In this document: in pieces, positions 8,505 to 16,219 of the stretch
Layout: each line of letters begins with the position of its first letter
Position numbering within the stretch: the stretch's first letter is position 1
From: Gallionella straubiae
GTDB lineage: Bacteria > Pseudomonadota > Gammaproteobacteria > Burkholderiales > Gallionellaceae
Reading direction: 5' to 3'
Assembly: GCF_051257895.1 (NCBI RefSeq)
Contig: NZ_CP194331.1
Span: 1,178,001-1,242,000 of the forward strand
Length of the DNA stretch: 64,000 bases
Position numbers and translations under genes: made by a program
Notes under the pieces: generated by a model
What the model saw: the letters and a program-made list of their open reading frames with translations, nothing else
What the model was told of the DNA's origin: nothing
The model's database searches: none

Positions 8505-8930
8505 TTAGGCTTCACTTAGAACCCTCGCAATATCTTGGCGTGCCGCCGCGATAAACGCCGTTTTTAACTTGAAGAAATCAGCGACTTCTTTTGCTGGCTG
8601 CGCACTATGGCTAGTTATCGCGGAATCAGCTAGTTTCTGTGCAGCATCCACAACGCTATCCGGTGCGACAAGTGAAACCTCAGCGAATTTTCCATTTAGT
8701 GAATTCAGGTCAGCAAGTGAAGTTATTTTCTCTTCACGGGCTTGTACTACGAGGCGTTGTGCTTCGACAAGAAACTCTGCATACAACTTCTGGCGAGAAG
8801 CAACTTGATCCTTCGCGAGCGCGAGTCGCCACTCGTGATTCTTTACACCACGGCTCGAAAAGTAGTTAATGAGGCCGCCTACGAGAGTGCCGAAAAGAGT
8901 GCCTAGGACTGCTATAAGTTCAGTGGGCAT
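8505..8930 (-). CDS. small membrane-anchored hypothetical protein
   Basis: The predicted 141-residue protein begins MPTELIAVLGTLFGTLVGGLINYFSSRG, a single N-terminal membrane segment. The remaining 110 residues are helical and charged, probably a coiled coil in the cytosol. I recognise no family. The gene is distinctly less GC-rich than its neighbours and stands alone between a non-coding stretch and an AT-rich 255-base gap. Both points suggest a recently acquired gene. The start is the first ATG in frame and matches the beginning of the membrane segment. Confidence 0.6.
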   Translation of the reverse strand: MPTELIAVLGTLFGTLVGGLINYFSSRGVKNHEWRLALAKDQVASRQKLYAEFLVEAQRLVVQAREEKITSLADLNSLNGKFAEVSLVAPDSVVDAAQKLADSAITSHSAQPAKEVADFFKLKTAFIAAARQDIARVLSEA

Positions 8931-9185
8931 TTACGGAATTTTATGTGAATTTAGACAAGAAACACAATGCTACAACTCCAGTTTTTACACCAATTTTTGT
9001 TGATTAAATATTAATGCTTTTGATTCCTTCGAGCTGGTTATACTTGCCCAATTGATGTAACTCTACGCGACGAAATGTACCGGGGTCGAATTATTTTCTT
9101 CCCCATCGGCGGGCGCAGTTTTCCAACATTCCACCGTGCAGTCAATATGCCGGAATGCCTATATATTCCGGCCTAGCCATGAACC

Positions 9186-9686
9186 TTACAGCACCACCGG
9201 CCGATCCGGCATTTCATTGAGCTTTCCGTCCTGTGCAGGGAAGTGGCGCGCGAGATGTTCGCCCACGGCGCGAATACCGGCGAGCACGCCCGCCTCGAAC
9301 CGCCCGTCGCGAAACGCCGTTTCCATTTCGCGGCAGATCGTCTCCCAGGTTTCCTGGCCGAGCCTCGCGTGGATGCCGCGGTCGGCGATGATCTCCACGT
9401 CGCGGTCCGCGAGCAGCAGGTAGATCAGCACGCCGTTGTTGTGCTCGGTGTCCCAGACGCGCAGTTCGGAAAACACCTCGATGGCGCGCTCCTGCGCCGT
9501 CTGTCCCGCGAGCAGCGGCGTGAGGTCGAGCGCGGCCTCGACCGCGAAGCGGATCTGTCCGTCGTGTCTGGCCTCGGTGTCGCGGATGGCGCGCTCGATC
9601 GCCTCCAGCGCGCGCGGCGGAAAGGCGCGGCGCACAGAAGCGCGCCCGCTGGATAGATGCTGCATCACTCGCTTTAAATTCTTCAT
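9186..9686 (-). CDS. TPM domain protein (soluble partner of the LemA/YgcG cluster)
   Basis: With the ATG at 9686 the product has 166 residues, starting MKNLKRVMQHL. It contains the TPM domain core: VRRAFPPRALEAIERAIRDTEARHDGQIRF in outline, then ERAIEVFSELRVWDTEHNNGVLIYLLLADRDVEIIADRGI. TPM proteins occur beside lemA and ygcG in many bacteria; roles in membrane protein or photosystem maintenance are proposed for relatives. An ATG four codons earlier (9698) is an alternative. No signal peptide is seen, unlike the neighbouring TPM protein. It is the third gene of lemA-ygcG-TPM, separated from ygcG by a palindromic repeat. Confidence 0.8.
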   Translation of the reverse strand: MKNLKRVMQHLSSGRASVRRAFPPRALEAIERAIRDTEARHDGQIRFAVEAALDLTPLLAGQTAQERAIEVFSELRVWDTEHNNGVLIYLLLADRDVEIIADRGIHARLGQETWETICREMETAFRDGRFEAGVLAGIRAVGEHLARHFPAQDGKLNEMPDRPVVL

Positions 9687-9736
9687 CCTGACTCTCATGT
9701 CGAATTGCCGCCCCTGATGGTGAAAACGTGCATCTC

Positions 9737-9790
9737 GTAGGAGCGCAGCTTGCTGCGCGAATGCAATCGCCCGATAAATCGGGCTCCTAC
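9737..9790. repeat. GTAGG-family palindromic repeat
   Basis: A 54-base unit bounded by GTAGGAGC and GCTCCTAC, with two inner hairpins (GCGCAGC..GCTGCGC and GCCCGAT..ATCGGGC). It lies between the two TPM genes. Other members of the family are listed at 19939, 23905, 25893, 42043, 57365 and 59873. Confidence 0.75.
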
Positions 9791-9819
9791 GGGTCACCTG
9801 CCACGCCAAGAAGCCCACT

Positions 9820-10809
9820 TCACCAGCGCCCCGATGCCCCGCCTCCACCGAACCCGCCGCCCCCGCCGCCGAACCCCCCTCCTCCACCGAAGCCGCCGCC
9901 AAACCCGCCGTGACCGAATCCGCCGCGGCCATGGCCGCCGAAACCGCGCCCCGCTCCGCCGAACAGCACGAACACGAAGGCCATCAGCCCGACCAGCAGC
10001 GCGGCAAACAGCGACGCGGCCACCAGCCAGGCAATCAAGCCCAGCCCGCCGCCCATCAGCGCGGCGGCTGGGAAGCGCCCGAGCAGCGCGCGCAGCATGC
10101 CGCCCACGACCACCACCAGGCCGAAGGCAACGAACAGCAGCGACTCGATGTCGTAGCTGCCGCTCGCGGCGGCGCGCTTCGGCGGCGGCAGGGGTTCGCC
10201 CTCGATCACCTGCATCATCGCGCCCATGCCTGCATCGATGCCCGCATAGAATTCGCCGCGCCGGAAGAACGGCGTGATGATCTCGGCAACGATGCGCTTT
10301 GCCGTGGCGTCGTTGAGCGCGCCTTCGAGGCCGTAGCCCACCTCGATGCGCAGCGCGCGGTCTTCCTTTGCGACGAGCAGCAGCGCGCCGTCATCCACGC
10401 CCTTGCGCCCGAGCTTCCAGGTTTCGGCGACGCGGATGCCGTATTGCTCGACGGTCTCCGGCTGGGTGGTGGGGACGATGAGCACGGCAAGCTGCGCGCC
10501 TTTCTTCGCCTCGAACGCGGCGAGGCGGGATTCGAGCGCCTGCACCTGCTGCGCGTCCAGCGTGGAAGTGAGGTCGGTGACGCGTGCGCCCAGCGGCGGC
10601 ACGGCCACTTCGGCCTGCGCCGCGCCGGTGAGCAGCAGCACAAGCAGGACAAGAATCGACTGAAAGAGACCGTATTGCCTTACTCCCCTCTCACATTTAT
10701 GGGATAACCAGCGACTTAGCTGCGATTTTTGGCAGCTTAGTCGAATGGCTAGTTGTTTCACCCAGAGGGGCTGGGGGAGAGGGAATAAAGAATCTGTTGC
10801 AGTTTTCAA
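9820..10809 (-). CDS. TPM domain membrane protein, YgcG family, with Gly-rich tail
   Basis: The recognisable protein starts with a signal-like segment (QSILVLLVLLLTGAAQAEVAVPPL) and a TPM domain (ARVTDLTSTLDAQQVQALE ... VGYGLEGALNDATAKRI). Two membrane segments follow, then a Gly/Phe-rich tail ending GGGGASGRW. This is the YgcG arrangement. The only in-frame ATG is at 10809, which adds about 42 residues encoded partly by a palindromic repeat. The true start is therefore doubtful and may be an unusual codon near 10640-10690, where a GAGAGGGGAGTAAGG purine run lies. It acts at the membrane with lemA; function is not settled. Confidence 0.72.
   Translation of the reverse strand: MKTATDSLFPLPQPLWVKQLAIRLSCQKSQLSRWLSHKCERGVRQYGLFQSILVLLVLLLTGAAQAEVAVPPLGARVTDLTSTLDAQQVQALESRLAAFEAKKGAQLAVLIVPTTQPETVEQYGIRVAETWKLGRKGVDDGALLLVAKEDRALRIEVGYGLEGALNDATAKRIVAEIITPFFRRGEFYAGIDAGMGAMMQVIEGEPLPPPKRAAASGSYDIESLLFVAFGLVVVVGGMLRALLGRFPAAALMGGGLGLIAWLVAASLFAALLVGLMAFVFVLFGGAGRGFGGHGRGGFGHGGFGGGFGGGGGFGGGGGGFGGGGASGRW
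10701..10755. repeat. palindromic repeat, GGGATAACCAGCGACT type, copy 1
   Basis: GGGATAACCAGCGACT is followed by an almost perfect 12-bp stem (CGACTTAGCTGC against GCAGCTTAGTCG, one mismatch) and AATGGCTAG. The same opening and closing words recur at 59802-59847. It lies inside the upstream extension of the YgcG-like gene. Confidence 0.6.
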
Positions 10810-10816
10810 GTTTCCA

Positions 10817-10853
10817 CCCTCTCCCTAACCCTCTCCCGCAAGCGGGCGAGGGA
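10817..10853. repeat. CCCTCTCCC(GC) palindromic repeat
   Basis: CCCTCTCCC units end in a CTCCCGC-AA-GCGGGCGAG hairpin. A related GGGGCTGGGGGAGAGGG half lies at 10767-10783. Full copies occur at 43700-43760 and, inside a gene, at 45244-45283. Confidence 0.65.
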
Positions 10854-10871
10854 ATCTTTCGATGGGTTCAT

Positions 10872-11474
10872 TTACTTGGCAGGTGTGGGCTTCGGCGCAT
10901 CGAAACTGACCGCCGGCGGACGGGAGATTTCCTTCTCGTTCTCCACCGTGAAGTTCGGCTTGACGGCGTAGCCGAACAGCATCGCGGTGAGGTTGCTCGG
11001 AAAGGAGCGCACCGCGACGTTGTATTCCTGCACCGCCTTGATGTAGCGGTTGCGCGCCACGGTGATGCGGTTTTCGGTGCCTTCGAGCTGCGCCTGCAGG
11101 TCGCGGAAATTCGCGTCGGATTTGAGTTGCGGGTAGTTCTCCGACACCACCAGCAGGCGGCTCAAGGCCGAAGACAGTTCGCCCTGCGCGGCCTGGAATT
11201 TCGCAAAGGCCTGTGGGTCGTTGATCAGTGCGGGCGTGGCCTGGATGCTGCCGACCCTCGCGCGCGCCTCGGTGACGCCGAGCAGCACGGTCTGCTCCTG
11301 CGCGGCAAAGCCCTTGACCGTGTTCACGAGGTTGGGGATCAAGTCGGCGCGCCGCTGGTACTGATTCAGCACCTCCGACCAGCTCGCCTTGATCTGCTCG
11401 TCTGTCGTTTGAAAAGTGTTGTAGCCGCAGCCGCTCAACAGCAGCGCAAGTAAAGCAATCCATAAGGCACGCAT
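10872..11474 (-). CDS. lemA: LemA family lipoprotein
   Basis: This 200-residue protein has a lipoprotein signal, LWIALLALLLSGC, with the modified Cys at about residue 16. A long helical LemA domain follows, with ASWSEVLNQYQRRADLIPNLVNTVKGFA and YPQLKSDANFRDLQAQLEGTENRI as signature segments. LemA proteins are envelope proteins of unknown mechanism commonly encoded beside TPM-domain genes, as here. I chose the ATG at 11474 because AGGAGG lies 8 bases upstream and the lipobox follows at once; an earlier ATG at 11501 lacks such a site. It leads the lemA-ygcG-TPM cluster. Confidence 0.92.
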   Translation of the reverse strand: MRALWIALLALLLSGCGYNTFQTTDEQIKASWSEVLNQYQRRADLIPNLVNTVKGFAAQEQTVLLGVTEARARVGSIQATPALINDPQAFAKFQAAQGELSSALSRLLVVSENYPQLKSDANFRDLQAQLEGTENRITVARNRYIKAVQEYNVAVRSFPSNLTAMLFGYAVKPNFTVENEKEISRPPAVSFDAPKPTPAK

Positions 11475-11522
11475 CGTCGGTTCCTCCTGATTGAGTGTCA
11501 AAAACGCGCGAAAACTATAGCA

Positions 11523-12695
11523 CTAAACGGCCTGCCCGGTGGCATGGCCCGACGCCCACGCCCACTGGAAATTGTAGCCGCCAAGCTGGCCGGTCACGTC
11601 CACCACCTCGCCGATGAAATACAGGCCGGGCACGTCGTTGCATTCCATGGTCTTCGACGACAGAGCGCGCGTGTCGATGCCGCCGCAGGTCACTTCGGCC
11701 TTGGTGTAGCCCAGCGTGCCGCTTGGGGTGATCTGCCAGTCGTGCAGGGCGGCGGCGATCTGCTTGCGCTGTTTGTCGTTGTACTGCTTGAGCGGCTTGT
11801 TCTCGATCCCGGCCAACTGCGCGCACCACGCATCGGCGAAGCTCTTCGGGAACCATTGCGTCAGGTAATTGCTCAGCAATTTCTTGCTGCCCTTCTGCTC
11901 GTCCAGCAGGCTTGCCATGTCGCAATCCGGCAGCAGGTCGATGTGCAGCGGCTGGCCGTGCTGCCAATAGGATGAGATTTGCAGGATCGCCGGGCCGCTG
12001 AGACCTCTATGGGTCACCAGCATGTTTTCGCGGAACGACTGCTTGCCGAAACTCACCGTAACATCGAGCGAGACGCCGGTCAGGTCGGCGTAGGGCTTCC
12101 AGTCGTCCGGCGCGAAGCTCAGCGGCACTAGGCCGGGTTTGAGCTTGGCGATGGGGATGCCGAACTGCTCGGCGACGTGGTAGCCGAACGGGGTTGCGCC
12201 GGTCTTGGGGATGGACAGGCCGCCGGTGGCGATTACCAGCGACTTCGCCTCGAAGTCGCCGCGCGAAGTGCTAACGTGGAATTTCTTGTCGCGCTCGATT
12301 TTTTCGACTTCGCAGGACATGAAGCGCTTCACGCCCGCCGCATCGCATTCTTCCCTGAGCATCGCGATGATGACTTCGGCTTCGTCGTCGCAGAACAACT
12401 GCCCGAGCGTCTTCTCGTGGTAGCCGATGCCGTGTTTTTGCAGCAGCGCGATGAAGTCGCGCGGCGTGTAGCGCGCGAGCGCCGAGCGGCAGAAATCAGG
12501 GTTGGCGGAGATGAAATGCTCCGGCCCGCTGTTGAGGTTGGTGAAGTTGCAGTGCCCGCCGCCGGAGATGCGGATCTTCTCCGCGAGCTTTTTGGCATGG
12601 TCGAGCAGCGCCACGGAACGCCCGCGCCGTCCGGCCTGCATGGCGCACATCAGACCCGCCGCGCCGGAGCCGATAATAATCACATCTGTTTTCAT
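11523..12695 (-). CDS. NAD(P)/FAD-dependent oxidoreductase, YhiN/HI0933 family
   Basis: The 390-residue flavoprotein opens with a dinucleotide-binding fold, DVIIIGSGAAGLMCA, and EKIRISGGGHCNFTN, the diagnostic HI0933 motif. It continues with a middle domain (FDAEVI-like CDDEAEVIIAML), LVIATGGLSIPKTGATPFGY, and a C-terminal return of the FAD fold (GLYFIGEVVDVTGQLGGYNFQWAWASG). This conserved family is of unknown substrate; some members are proposed to act on tRNA or as general flavin reductases. No operon partners are evident. Start and length are standard for the family. Confidence 0.9.
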   Translation of the reverse strand: MKTDVIIIGSGAAGLMCAMQAGRRGRSVALLDHAKKLAEKIRISGGGHCNFTNLNSGPEHFISANPDFCRSALARYTPRDFIALLQKHGIGYHEKTLGQLFCDDEAEVIIAMLREECDAAGVKRFMSCEVEKIERDKKFHVSTSRGDFEAKSLVIATGGLSIPKTGATPFGYHVAEQFGIPIAKLKPGLVPLSFAPDDWKPYADLTGVSLDVTVSFGKQSFRENMLVTHRGLSGPAILQISSYWQHGQPLHIDLLPDCDMASLLDEQKGSKKLLSNYLTQWFPKSFADAWCAQLAGIENKPLKQYNDKQRKQIAAALHDWQITPSGTLGYTKAEVTCGGIDTRALSSKTMECNDVPGLYFIGEVVDVTGQLGGYNFQWAWASGHATGQAV

Positions 12696-12954
12696 AGTGT
12701 TCTGTTATGCCGAGGAAGGCGCGATTATCCCATGTAGCGGCGAGGTGCACTGCGGAAAACCGACAAGGCCTTCAGCAACCTGCCGATTATTGAAGCCATC
12801 ACGGCGGCTAACGGCCTTCTTCGAAGAAGGGGAATCCCCCGGCCCATGAAGACAGGGCTCCGAACCGCTTGCCTTGAACAAGCCGCGCAATTCCACGATA
12901 ATGCCCGCCCTTACCGAACGGCTTATTCCACGCTTTAACTTCCGGGTGTTCCAG

Positions 12955-13638
12955 ATGAAAAAATCGATCCGCAATATGAGTTCTTCTTCCAGCCGCCGCG
13001 TGGCGCTGATCCTGCTGTGCTCCATGGCGGTCGCGGGCTGCGAAAAGCCATTCGCCCTCAAGCCGCCCGAATTCGACATGACGCGTATCAACCAGGACGG
13101 CAGCGTGAATGACGGCAAGGACTACGCCAAGCAGCCCTGGGTATGCGTGCGGGACAACAAGTCGGGGCTGACTTGGGAAGTGAAAAAAACCGAACCCGGC
13201 CTGCACGACATCAACAATACCTACACCTGGTACGACCCGAACCCGGACAGCAACGGCGGCAACGCAGGCAAGGCCAACGGTGGGAAATGCGCCGGCAGCA
13301 ATTGCGATACCGAGTCTTACGTCAAGGCGGTCAATGCGGAGAAACTCTGCGGCTCTTCCGACTGGTATCTGCCCAGCCGCTATGAGTTGAACACCATCGT
13401 AAACCCCGCCGTTTTCTTCCCCGGCCCGACTCTGCCCAAGGATTATTTCCCGGAAACCCAGCCCGGAAAATACTGGACCGACACGACTTTCAAAACCAAT
13501 CGCGCCGCCGCCTGGGTATGGCGCTTCGATCACGGCAGCGATTACGTCGAGGACAAGTTCGAAGGGCTTAACGTCAGGCTAGCCTACGCCGCCCCGAAAA
13601 AACCCGGCGCACCCGCACCACAACCGCCCGCCAAATAG
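12955..13638 (+). CDS. DUF1566 (Lcl-type) domain lipoprotein
   Basis: From the ATG at 12955 the protein has 227 residues. A lipoprotein signal ends LLCSMAVAGC with Cys at about 24. The mature part carries features of DUF1566/Lcl_C proteins: SGLTWEVKKTEPGLHD, the aromatic NTYTWYDPN, CGSSDWYLPSRYELNTI, and YWTDTTF near the end. Such surface domains resemble C-type-lectin folds and may bind polymers or other cells, but no ligand is known. An in-frame ATG at 12874 would add 27 residues before the signal and is less likely. It converges on a cytochrome c gene 39 bases away. Confidence 0.78.
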   Translation: MKKSIRNMSSSSSRRVALILLCSMAVAGCEKPFALKPPEFDMTRINQDGSVNDGKDYAKQPWVCVRDNKSGLTWEVKKTEPGLHDINNTYTWYDPNPDSNGGNAGKANGGKCAGSNCDTESYVKAVNAEKLCGSSDWYLPSRYELNTIVNPAVFFPGPTLPKDYFPETQPGKYWTDTTFKTNRAAAWVWRFDHGSDYVEDKFEGLNVRLAYAAPKKPGAPAPQPPAK

Positions 13639-13677
13639 CCTGGAACGCTGCCCCTCCGTCCCATTGCAGAACGGGAA

Positions 13678-14007
13678 TCAGCGGAGGGACAGGATAAACT
13701 GCACCAGGGTCTTGATGTCGTCATCGGCCAGCCTCGCATAGGCCGGCATGGCGGCTTTGCCCCATACGCCGCCCTTGCTGCCGTTTTTGATGATCCCGGC
13801 CAGACGCTTCGGCGCAGCGGCATCATTGGCGTATTTCCTGCCGATATCCCGCAGCGACGGCCCCAGGATCGGCTTGTCCATGCCATGACAATTGAAGCAG
13901 CCCTTCTTCCTGGCCAAGGCCTTGAACGCCGCCGCATCCACCGCCGCCTCCGCCTGCCCGGCGAACATCAGCGCGATCGCCGCGATACCTGCCCACTGTG
14001 CCTTCAT
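13678..14007 (-). CDS. small periplasmic class I cytochrome c
   Basis: The 109-residue precursor has a signal peptide ending near AEA (about 21) and the haem motif CFNCH near residues 37-41. KPILGPSLRDIGRKY follows, and a late Met ligand lies in GKAAMPAYARLADDD. This is the normal pattern of a c551/c552-type electron carrier. The ATG at 14007 has AGGAGG 6 bases upstream and starts the signal peptide directly. It is a plausible acceptor for the bc1 complex encoded at 4.4-7 kb, an inference from type only. Confidence 0.9.
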   Translation of the reverse strand: MKAQWAGIAAIALMFAGQAEAAVDAAAFKALARKKGCFNCHGMDKPILGPSLRDIGRKYANDAAAPKRLAGIIKNGSKGGVWGKAAMPAYARLADDDIKTLVQFILSLR

Positions 14008-14127
14008 ATTAACCTCCTCGGAATTCAACGCCGGCGTGCTACGCTAACGCCCGCTTCACGATTATTTAAACACAAAAATTGCACAGCGCATGAGAGCCTG
14101 TTTCGTTTGTCATTCATTTGAAAGAAG

Positions 14128-14913
14128 ATGGGCTGGAGCCTGAAAAACTGGCGCAGGCGGCGCGCCCTGCGGCATGCGGCGTTGCCGGATGCGGCTTGGT
14201 GCGCCGCCGCATCCGGCCTGTCCGTGTTGCGCGGACTTTCGGAAGAAGAACTGGAGCGGCTGCGCGAACTGACCACCCTGTTCTTGAACGAGAAGCAGGT
14301 GGTCGCGGCCGGCGGTTTTTCCCTGGACGACGACATGCGGATCAGGATCGTCGCCCAAGCCTGCCTGCCCATCCTCAATCTCGGGCTGGATTACTACGCG
14401 GGCTGGGTGTCGGTGATCGTCTATCCCGGCGAGTTCGTACCGGAGCATGAGTTCATGGATGAGGCCGGCGTAGTGCATGTCGTGCGTGACGCGATGATGG
14501 GAGAATCCTGGGAGCGCGGGCCGGTGGTGTTGTCCGGCGCCGACGCGCTACACTACGGCGAGCACGACGGCGCCAACGTGGTGATCCACGAATTCGCCCA
14601 CAAGCTGGACATGCTGAACGGCGCGATGAACGGTTACCCGCCGCTGCACCGGGGGATGTCCTCCGAACAATGGGCGCAGACCTTCGGCGCGGCCTATGCC
14701 GACTTCTGCACCAAGGCGGAAAGGGATGAGGAGATGGCGATAGACCCTTACGGCGCCGAAAACCCGGCCGAATTTTTCGCCGTGACCAGTGAGGCATTCT
14801 TCGAAACGCCCCATGTCCTGCAACGGGAATACCCGGACGTGTACCGGCAACTCGCGGCCTTCTACCTTCAGGATCCGGTCAGGCGACACCCCGAAACAGG
14901 TTCCGGCATTTGA
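14128..14913 (+). CDS. mtfA: M90 family zinc peptidase MtfA
   Basis: The 261-residue protein has the MtfA length. Its zinc-binding motif HEFAHKLD is near residues 154-161, with a downstream Glu in NPAEFFAVTSEAFFE. Other family segments are VAAGGFSLDDDMRIRIVAQACLPIL in outline and VIVYPGEFVP. In Escherichia coli, MtfA binds the Mlc repressor and has aminopeptidase activity; whether that regulation exists here is unknown because no mlc is visible. It is followed within 100 bases by the carA promoter. Confidence 0.92.
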   Translation: MGWSLKNWRRRRALRHAALPDAAWCAAASGLSVLRGLSEEELERLRELTTLFLNEKQVVAAGGFSLDDDMRIRIVAQACLPILNLGLDYYAGWVSVIVYPGEFVPEHEFMDEAGVVHVVRDAMMGESWERGPVVLSGADALHYGEHDGANVVIHEFAHKLDMLNGAMNGYPPLHRGMSSEQWAQTFGAAYADFCTKAERDEEMAIDPYGAENPAEFFAVTSEAFFETPHVLQREYPDVYRQLAAFYLQDPVRRHPETGSGI

Positions 14914-14938
14914 TGCCGCCCGCCTGATCCGCTATAAT
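14910..14938 (+). promoter_or_regulatory. sigma70-like promoter of carAB
   Basis: TTGATG at 14910-14915 and a consensus TATAAT at 14933-14938 are exactly 17 bases apart. The expected start is near 14945, giving a 65-base leader that contains the hairpin at 14951-14981. The -35 box overlaps the last codons of mtfA. Confidence 0.7.
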
Positions 14939-14950
14939 GCGCACAATTCA

Positions 14951-14981
14951 AAGCGGGATGAACGCACGGTTCGTCCCGCTT
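14951..14981 (+). promoter_or_regulatory. carA leader hairpin (possible attenuator)
   Basis: A 13-bp stem with one G-U pair (AAGCGGGATGAAC against GTTCGTCCCGCTT) and a 5-base loop begins about 6 bases after the predicted transcription start. It is followed by a broken U-rich stretch, TCTTTATGT. It could work as a pyrimidine- or arginine-responsive attenuator, or simply stabilise the mRNA. The sequence does not decide between these. Confidence 0.5.
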
Positions 14982-15010
14982 CTTTATGTAAACCGCTTTG
15001 GGAGCATCCG

Positions 15011-16136
<1,126 letters not shown>

Positions 16137-16138
<2 letters not shown>

Positions 16139-16213
16139 TCGTTAGACGCTAGTCGCTAGTTGAGATAGCGATCAGCGGTTTAACTAGCGACTAGAGACTA
16201 ACGTCTAACGACT
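16137..16213. repeat. long inverted repeat between carA and carB
   Basis: The arms 16137-16161 and 16182-16213 are complementary over 25 bases, apart from a 7-base bulge (16195-16201) on the right. They are made of CTAGTCGCTAGT/CGTTAGAC words. The left arm contains the last two bases of the carA stop codon. The mRNA would form a very stable stem in the carA-carB gap, 6 bases before the carB start. Confidence 0.8.
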
Positions 16214-16219
16214 GAGAAA

